A DNA stretch of 8,401 bases from Pseudonocardiales bacterium. GTDB taxonomy: Bacteria > Actinomycetota > Actinomycetes > Mycobacteriales > Jatrophihabitantaceae. Below the pieces are notes generated by a model, which was not told the DNA's origin, did not search any database, and was given only the letters and a program-made list of their open reading frames with translations. Positions 1 through 6,887 of this stretch are shown here, in pieces. The stretch covers positions 1 through 8,401 of the forward strand of contig JAODNL010000069.1 of NCBI GenBank assembly GCA_025465405.1, written 5' to 3'. Each line of letters starts with the position of its first letter. Position 1 is the first letter of the stretch. The position numbers and the translations under genes are program-made.

Positions 1-3822
<3,822 letters not shown>

Positions 3823-3848
3823 GCAGTCCAGTCTGCCTCGCGGGTGTG

Positions 3849-3856
3849 ACACGTGT
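3849..3856. repeat. 8-bp palindrome upstream of lhr
   Basis: ACACGTGT lies 26 bp upstream of the lhr ATG and overlaps a DnaA-box-like nonamer (3854-3862). The flanks are not symmetric, so the evidence for an operator is thin. Confidence 0.25.
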
Positions 3857-3911
3857 GGACAGGCGATTTCGACGCCTCGGCACTAGGACGGACGTCGGCC
3901 CGCGTGCGGGA

Positions 3912-3926
3912 CGACACGCCGAGCCA
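3912..3926 (+). repeat. 15-bp intergenic repeat, copy 1 (GNAT-lhr gap)
   Basis: CGACACGCCGAGCCA is identical to 4803-4817. Here its CGCCGA forms the left arm of the candidate terminator hairpin at 3917-3953. Both perfect copies are outside genes. Confidence 0.65.
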
Positions 3927-3953
3927 CGGCCCGCTGAACGGCCACGGTCGGCG
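3917..3953 (-). terminator. Candidate hairpin terminator after GNAT gene
   Basis: The arms CGCCGA (3917-3922) and TCGGCG (3948-3953) pair over 6 bp. Inside them CC/GG and GGCC/GGCC add 6 more pairs around an 8-nt loop, with a bulged G and a 2x2 internal loop. It starts 7 nt past the GNAT stop codon on the minus strand. There is no U-tract, which is common in actinomycetes. A second smaller hairpin (3894-3915, GTCG/CGAC plus CCCG/CGGG) follows. Either could separate GNAT transcription from lhr; function is inferred from position and structure only. Confidence 0.4.
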
Positions 3954-3960
3954 TTGCAGC

Positions 3961-4581
3961 CTATGAACCGGCAGCGAGCCGCGCGACGAGTCGGGCCCGG
4001 ACGGCCGGCCAGTCGTCGTCGGTCATGGAGTACTGCACCGTGGTGCGCCACGAGCCGTCGCGGCGGATCCGGTGCTTGCGCAGCTCACCTTCGCGGGTCG
4101 CGCCGAGGCGGGCGATGGCGTCCTGCGAGCGGATGTTGTTGATGTCGGTGTGCCAGACGACGCGCGCCGCGCCGAGACCGTCGAAGGCGTGCGTGAGCAT
4201 GAGCAGCTTCGACTCCGTGTTGTGGCCGGACCGCCACCACCGCGAGCCCAGCCACGTGTTTCCGATCGCGATCGCGCGGGCCGGCGGGCTCAGCTCGTAG
4301 TACGACGTCGTACCGATCACCTCGTCCGTGGTCGGGTCGAGCTGGGCGTAGGCGAAGCGCTCGCCGCGGGCCCGCGCCCCGAGCGCGATCAGGATCTGCT
4401 CCTCGGCCTCCGCGCGTGAGACCGGCGCCGCAGCCGGCATCCACCGGAACGTCTCCTCGGCGGCCTCGCCGGTTCCAGCAGCGGCGAAGTAGCCGTCAGC
4501 ATGCTCGACCGCGAGTGGTTCCAGGCGGACAAGGCGGCCGGACAGCACCGGCATGGCGTACCAGTTGTCGAAGGCGGTCAC
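3961..4581 (-). CDS. GNAT family N-acetyltransferase, RimJ/RimL type
   Basis: This 206-residue protein belongs to the GNAT fold (Acetyl_transf_3, RimJ/RimL-like), which transfers acetyl from acetyl-CoA to an amine. The substrate cannot be read from sequence: protein N-termini and small molecules are both possible. Family landmarks are RLVRLEPL (16-23), the strand EVIGTTSYYEL (87-97), the acetyl-CoA loop region WWRSGHNTESKLL (115-127) and TDINNIRSQDAIARLGA (145-161), where the Asn/Ser/Ile-x-x-LGA pattern is typical of the C-terminal core. The chosen start is GTG at 4581-4579; an internal ATG at residue 10 (4554-4552) is a possible alternative that would still keep the fold. No SD precedes the GTG, but a TAGGCT hexamer ends 6 nt upstream, suggesting a leaderless mRNA. 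The gene diverges from the DUF3046 gene across 23 bp and is followed by lhr in the same direction. A link to DNA repair is not shown by the sequence. Confidence 0.9.
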   Translation of the reverse strand: MTAFDNWYAMPVLSGRLVRLEPLAVEHADGYFAAAGTGEAAEETFRWMPAAAPVSRAEAEEQILIALGARARGERFAYAQLDPTTDEVIGTTSYYELSPPARAIAIGNTWLGSRWWRSGHNTESKLLMLTHAFDGLGAARVVWHTDINNIRSQDAIARLGATREGELRKHRIRRDGSWRTTVQYSMTDDDWPAVRARLVARLAAGS

Positions 4582-4587
4582 TGGCCG

Positions 4588-4597
4588 AGCCTAGGGT
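4588..4597. promoter_or_regulatory. Overlapping divergent -10 elements for GNAT and DUF3046 genes
   Basis: The palindrome CCTAGG (4590-4595) gives two face-to-face hexamers of the TANNNT type: TAGGGT on the plus strand (4592-4597) and TAGGCT on the minus strand (4593-4588). The plus hexamer ends 7 nt before the GTG at 4605; the minus hexamer ends 6 nt before the GTG at 4581. That is the usual distance from -10 to +1, so both transcripts could begin at or next to the start codon. No good -35 was seen for either direction. The plus side has only a weak RecA-NDp-like upstream stretch (CGGTCACTG, 4575-4583, 6 of 9 matches). Inferred, not proven. Confidence 0.5.
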
Positions 4598-4604
4598 GGT
4601 TGTC

Positions 4605-4796
4605 GTGCGACTTACCGAGTTCTGGCGCCGGATGGAGGCGCGTTTCGGCGCGACATACGCGCGCAGCGTGGCCGCGGACTACCGGCTACCGGTGCTCGGC
4701 ACCACGGTGGACGAGGCGCTGGCGCGGGGCGTCGAGACGAAAGACGTCTGGCGGGCGGTCTGTGCCGAGTTCGACGTGCCCGGCCAGCTGCGCTGA
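4605..4796 (+). CDS. DUF3046 family small protein
   Basis: This 63-residue protein, starting (M/V)RLTEFWRRMEARFG and containing TVDEALARGVETKDVWRAVCAEFDVP (residues 35-59), matches the actinobacterial DUF3046 family; its function is unknown. It is soluble, with no signal peptide or membrane segment, and is probably mostly helical. The GTG at 4605 is chosen because family members begin at the MRLTEFW motif. An in-frame GTG three codons earlier (4596) lies inside the proposed -10 and would add VVV. There is no SD; the TAGGGT hexamer at 4592-4597 suggests a leaderless transcript. In many actinobacteria this gene sits directly before recA, and it does so here, 182 bp upstream in the same direction. 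It probably has its own promoter, since recA has separate ones after its stop. A role connected to RecA is a context-based guess. Confidence 0.88.
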   Translation: MRLTEFWRRMEARFGATYARSVAADYRLPVLGTTVDEALARGVETKDVWRAVCAEFDVPGQLR

Positions 4797-4802
4797 CGCC
4801 GG

Positions 4803-4817
4803 CGACACGCCGAGCCA
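4803..4817 (+). repeat. 15-bp intergenic repeat, copy 2 (downstream of DUF3046)
   Basis: CGACACGCCGAGCCA is identical to 3912-3926 and starts 6 nt after the DUF3046 stop codon. Its CGCCG (4808-4812) can pair with CGGCG (4800-4804) across the loop ACA, forming a 5-bp mini-hairpin. Role unknown. Confidence 0.65.
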
Positions 4818-4830
4818 GGATGCCTCAGGT

Positions 4831-4852
4831 CGAACAGGTGTTCGTCTAGCCT
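4831..4852 (+). promoter_or_regulatory. LexA (SOS) box and upstream recA promoter
   Basis: CGAACAGGTGTTCG (4831-4844) is a perfect match to the actinobacterial/Gram-positive LexA operator CGAAC-N4-GTTCG. A -10-like TAGCCT (4847-4852) follows by 2 nt, so LexA bound here would block RNA polymerase; a start near 4859 is predicted. No clear -35 is visible. This corresponds to the DNA-damage-inducible, LexA-controlled recA promoter known from mycobacteria and relatives. Confidence 0.9.
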
Positions 4853-4863
4853 GTCCACAGAGG

Positions 4864-4926
4864 GGTCGGTCGTCCACAACCTCGCCGGGCGCGCGAGTTC
4901 TGTCGGTGGTCGGTCCTAACCTCGCC
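4864..4926 (+). repeat. Imperfect direct duplication in the recA leader
   Basis: Unit A (4864-4886) reads GGTCGGTC, six bases, AACCTCGCC. Unit B (4908-4926) reads GGTCGGTC, two bases, AACCTCGCC. Unit B carries the -10 of the downstream recA promoter. Unit A has CAACCT at the equivalent place but no matching upstream element, so it is probably not an active promoter. Confidence 0.6.
4900..4922 (+). promoter_or_regulatory. RecA-NDp-type (PafBC-dependent) recA promoter
   Basis: CTGTCGGTG (4900-4908), an 8-nt spacer and TAACCT (4917-4922) match the published RecA-NDp motif TTGTCRGTG-N8-TAGNNT, with one mismatch in each half and the exact spacing. In mycobacteria this promoter class is LexA-independent, DNA-damage-inducible and activated by PafBC. 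The predicted start is near 4929, giving a leader of about 50 nt that includes the recA SD. The match is seen in sequence; PafBC control is inferred. Confidence 0.78.
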
Positions 4927-4962
4927 AGCAATCGGGCACGTCGGACGACCGCCCACGACTAC

Positions 4963-4969
4963 GAAGAGG
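4963..4969 (+). promoter_or_regulatory. recA ribosome binding site
   Basis: GAAGAGG, centred on the SD core AGAGG (4965-4969), lies 9 nt before the ATG at 4979 and fixes that start. It is the clearest SD in the window apart from that of rny. Confidence 0.8.
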
Positions 4970-4978
4970 TGTCCGCAC

Positions 4979-6028
4979 ATGGCAGCAGGATTCGACCGGG
5001 ACAAGGCGCTCGACGTCGCCCTGGCACAGATCGACAAGCAGCACGGCAAGGGCGCGGTGATGCGTCTCGGCGACCGGGTCTCAGCCCCGATCGAGGTGAT
5101 TCCCACCGGATCGATCGCCCTCGACGTGGCGCTCGGCATCGGGGGTCTGCCCCGAGGGCGGGTTGTCGAGATCTACGGCCCCGAGAGCTCCGGTAAGACC
5201 ACGGTCGCTCTGCATGCGGTGGCCAACGCCCAGGCGGCCGGCGGCGTGGCGGCGTTCATCGACGCCGAGCACGCTCTCGACCCCGAGTACGCGAAGGCCC
5301 TGGGCGTGGACACCGACGCGCTGCTGGTGAGTCAGCCGGACACCGGTGAGCAGGCCCTCGAGATCGCCGACATGCTCATCCGCTCCGGCGCCATCGACGT
5401 GATCGTCATCGACTCGGTCGCGGCTCTGGTGCCGCGTGCCGAGATCGAAGGTGAGATGGGCGACAGCCACGTCGGCCTGCAGGCCCGGCTGATGAGCCAG
5501 GCGCTGCGCAAGATCACCGGTGCGCTCAGCAATTCCGGCACCACCGCGATCTTCATCAACCAGCTGCGGGAGAAGATCGGCGTCATGTTCGGCTCGCCGG
5601 AGACCACAACGGGCGGAAAGGCGCTGAAGTTCTACGCGTCGATCCGCTTGGACGTCCGTCGCATCGAGACGCTCAAGGACGGCACGGAGGCGGTCGGTAA
5701 CCGCACCCGGGTGAAGGTCGTCAAGAACAAGATGGCACCGCCGTTCAAGCAGGCCGAGTTCGACATCGTCTACGGGCAGGGCATAAGCCGGGAGGGCTCG
5801 CTGATCGACGTCGGCGTCGAGCAAGGCCTGATCAAGAAGTCGGGTGCCTGGTACACCTACGACTCCGATCAGCTCGGCCAGGGTAAGGAGAACGTCCGCA
5901 GCTTCCTGCGCGACAACCCGGACCTCGCCGACGAGATCGAGAAGAAGATCAAGGAGAAGCTCGGCGTTGGTGCACAGGTCGACGAGAGTGCCCCGATCGA
6001 CGTGCTCCCAGCCCCGGTGGACTTCTGA
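4979..6028 (+). CDS. recA: Recombinase RecA
   Basis: RecA forms ATP-dependent filaments on single-stranded DNA, drives homologous strand exchange and triggers LexA self-cleavage. The 349-residue length is normal for actinobacteria. Visible features are the N-terminal helix with ALAQIDKQHGKGAVMRLG (15-31), Walker A GPESSGKT (67-74), the catalytic glutamate E97 in DAEH, Walker B VIVID (141-145), loop L1 (EGEMGDSHVG, 157-166), the ATP-sensing strand FINQLREKIG (192-201) and loop L2 (about 195-210, including GSPETTTGG at 205-213). The C-terminal domain ends in an acidic/proline tail (DESAPIDVLPAPVDF). There is no intein, unlike M. tuberculosis RecA. ATG 4979 follows a good SD. Two damage-responsive promoters lie upstream, one with a LexA box and one RecA-NDp type. 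recX follows after 4 nt. Confidence 0.99.
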   Translation: MAAGFDRDKALDVALAQIDKQHGKGAVMRLGDRVSAPIEVIPTGSIALDVALGIGGLPRGRVVEIYGPESSGKTTVALHAVANAQAAGGVAAFIDAEHALDPEYAKALGVDTDALLVSQPDTGEQALEIADMLIRSGAIDVIVIDSVAALVPRAEIEGEMGDSHVGLQARLMSQALRKITGALSNSGTTAIFINQLREKIGVMFGSPETTTGGKALKFYASIRLDVRRIETLKDGTEAVGNRTRVKVVKNKMAPPFKQAEFDIVYGQGISREGSLIDVGVEQGLIKKSGAWYTYDSDQLGQGKENVRSFLRDNPDLADEIEKKIKEKLGVGAQVDESAPIDVLPAPVDF

Positions 6029-6032
6029 GCCG

Positions 6033-6563
6033 ATGAGCACCGACGTCCCCCCGGAGGACGCGCCGGATCCGCCGGGGGATCCGGAATCGGTCGCGCGGAC
6101 GATCTGCCTGAACGCGCTCACCCAGCGCGCCCGCAGCCGTGCCGAGCTCGCCGACACGCTGCGCCGCAAGGGGGTTCCCGACGATGCGGCCCGCGCGGTA
6201 CTCGACCGCTTCACCGAGGTCGGGCTGATCGACGACGGCGCGCTCGCGGCGACGTTCGCGCAGGCGGCACACCGGGAACGCGGGCTCTCCGGCCGGGCCG
6301 TAGCCACCAAGCTGCGGCAACGCGGCATCGACGAGCCGACCGTGCAGGCGGCCGTCGGTGGGATTGGCTCCGATAGCGAGCGGGAAATGGCCCGAGCCCT
6401 GGTCCAGCGCAAGCTGTCGACGCTGCGTGGCGTCGACCCGCACACCCAGGCGCGGCGTCTGGTGAGCCTGCTTGCCCGGCGCGGCTACGCCCCGGGGCTG
6501 GCGTATCAGGTCGTCCGGGACGTCGTCGCGGTCGCCGAACTGGACACCGCCATCGATCCCTAA
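6033..6563 (+). CDS. recX: RecA regulatory protein RecX
   Basis: RecX binds RecA filaments and modulates, usually inhibits, recombinase and co-protease activity. This 176-residue protein has a proline/acid-rich N-terminal extension (1-18) followed by the three-helix repeats of the family. Landmarks are ICLNALTQRARSRAELADTLRRKGV (24-48) with AVLDRFTEVGLIDDGALAATFA (55-76), GLSGRAVATKLRQRGI (84-99), and a C-terminal block with ALVQRKL (122-128) and RRLVSLLARRGYAPGLAYQVV (141-161). The ATG at 6033 lies 4 nt after the recA stop. Its SD is weak (GGTGGA, 6016-6021), so translational coupling to recA is likely. An 8-bp GC-rich inverted repeat covers codons 11-18 (6063-6084) and might limit its expression relative to recA. 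A downstream in-frame start would be possible only by dropping the poorly conserved N-terminal tail. Confidence 0.95.
   Translation: MSTDVPPEDAPDPPGDPESVARTICLNALTQRARSRAELADTLRRKGVPDDAARAVLDRFTEVGLIDDGALAATFAQAAHRERGLSGRAVATKLRQRGIDEPTVQAAVGGIGSDSEREMARALVQRKLSTLRGVDPHTQARRLVSLLARRGYAPGLAYQVVRDVVAVAELDTAIDP
6063..6084 (+). other. Strong hairpin at the 5' end of recX
   Basis: CCGGATCC (6063-6070) and GGATCCGG (6077-6084) form a perfect 8-bp stem with a 6-nt loop, GCCGGG. It begins 30 nt after the recX start and lies in the non-conserved N-terminal tail. In E. coli a hairpin terminator between recA and recX lowers recX expression; this one is a candidate with a similar effect. No U-run follows. 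Confidence 0.45.
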
Positions 6564-6587
6564 CCCGCCGGCATGACAGCGCGGCTC

Positions 6588-6602
6588 CGACACGCCGGTC
6601 CA
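6588..6602 (+). repeat. 15-bp intergenic repeat, diverged copy 3 (recX-rny gap)
   Basis: CGACACGCCGGTCCA matches the other two copies at 13 of 15 positions. It lies between recX and rny, inside the segment bounded by the 9-bp inverted repeat 6574-6646. With two mismatches, chance similarity cannot be excluded: a CGACACGCCGG string also occurs in the rny coding sequence near 7722. Confidence 0.35.
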
Positions 6603-6606
6603 CCCT

Positions 6607-6631
6607 GCAGACACCTGGGCGCCAGGTCTGC
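6607..6631 (+). terminator. Candidate terminator or structured element after recX
   Basis: GCAGAC (6607-6612) pairs with GTCTGC (6626-6631), and CTGG pairs with CCAG inside it, with a 2-nt bulge and a 3-nt loop GCG. It lies 43 nt after the recX stop and is followed by TTACTTG rather than a clean T-run, so intrinsic termination would be weak. Confidence 0.4.
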
Positions 6632-6635
6632 TTAC

Positions 6636-6664
6636 TTGCGCTGTCACGTTCACGTTCATAACCT
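6636..6664 (+). promoter_or_regulatory. Candidate rny promoter
   Basis: TTGCGC (6636-6641), 17 nt and TAACCT (6659-6664) fit a sigma-A-type promoter, with a predicted start near 6671. TAACCTCGCC (6659-6668) is identical to the -10 region of the downstream recA promoter (4917-4926). A TGTCA stretch is also present, but its offset is one base away from the RecA-NDp spacing, so PafBC control is not claimed. Confidence 0.5.
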
Positions 6665-6827
6665 CGCCTTACCAGGAGTAACGCTTCACCACCGCGGTCC
6701 GGGTCCGTCGTTGCCGACGACCCCGGCGTCGCGGGACACATAGGCCCACGACCACGACGCAGAGAAAGGCAGGTCCGACCCGCAACGGCGGGCCCTGGAT
6801 CGTCGTAGACGGCGGTCCACGGAGCCA

Positions 6828-6839
6828 CGCCGATCGGCG
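6828..6839. repeat. 12-bp palindrome in the rny leader
   Basis: CGCCGATCGGCG is a perfect palindrome whose right edge is 48 nt before the rny start codon. It could be a dimeric regulator site or chance in GC-rich DNA; no known operator is recognised. Confidence 0.4.
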
Positions 6840-6876
6840 CGTTCCGCGTTTTCCTGGCCACCGAAGGTGCGCAGAC

Positions 6877-6882
6877 AGGAGG
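6877..6882 (+). promoter_or_regulatory. rny ribosome binding site
   Basis: AGGAGG is a perfect SD core, 5 nt before the ATG at 6888, and it decides the start of rny. Confidence 0.85.
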
Positions 6883-6887
6883 CGGCG

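Larger units (their letters stand above)
3823..3960. other. Intergenic region between GNAT gene and lhr
   Basis: This 138-bp gap separates two co-directional minus-strand genes. It contains two hairpin-forming stretches next to the GNAT stop codon (3917-3953 and 3894-3915), one copy of a 15-bp intergenic repeat (3912-3926), an 8-bp palindrome ACACGTGT (3849-3856) and a DnaA-box-like nonamer (3854-3862, minus strand). No convincing -35/-10 pair for lhr was found. TAGTGC (3885-3880, minus) is a poor -10 candidate. Confidence 0.5.
6574..6646 (+). repeat. 9-bp inverted repeat enclosing a hairpin
   Basis: TGACAGCGC (6574-6582) and GCGCTGTCA (6638-6646) are exact reverse complements 55 nt apart. 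The enclosed DNA includes the hairpin 6607-6631 and the diverged intergenic repeat copy 6588-6602. The right arm overlaps the proposed rny -35 hexamer. It could be an RNA fold or a split operator; the function is unknown. Confidence 0.5.
6564..6887 (+). other. recX-rny intergenic region
   Basis: This 324-bp stretch has no credible gene: no start with an SD leads to a sensible reading frame on either strand. It holds a 73-nt segment bounded by a 9-bp inverted repeat (6574-6646) with an inner hairpin (6607-6631), a sigma-A-like promoter (6636-6664) and a GC-rich leader of about 217 nt. The leader contains a small hairpin (6707-6721), a 12-bp palindrome CGCCGATCGGCG (6828-6839) and the rny SD (6877-6882). 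I do not recognise a known riboswitch. Confidence 0.5.

Noticed and set aside
4575..4597. RecA-NDp promoter in front of the DUF3046 gene
   Set aside because: The -10 TAGGGT fits and the spacing is right, but only 6 of 9 upstream positions match, too weak to call.
4979..6028. Possible RecA intein, as in M. tuberculosis
   Set aside because: The RecA sequence is continuous at normal length, with no splice-junction Cys/His-Asn motifs or homing endonuclease insert.
5081..6445. A 454-codon minus-strand frame opposite recA and recX
   Set aside because: It has no recognisable domain, crosses two real genes on the other strand, and has the composition of an antisense shadow.
6574..6646. A tRNA-sized folded segment considered as a tRNA
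   Set aside because: There is no T-arm consensus inside the stem, no D-arm, no anticodon arm with conserved bases, and the outer stem is 9 bp instead of 7.
6636..6664. rny promoter as a RecA-NDp (PafBC) site
   Set aside because: TGTCA and TAACCT are present, but the spacing is off by one base and the GTG part of the upstream element does not match.
6711..6743. A TTG-initiated upstream ORF of 10 codons in the rny leader
   Set aside because: TTG is a rare start and no SD lies at a suitable distance; the AGGAG at 6673-6677 is too far upstream.
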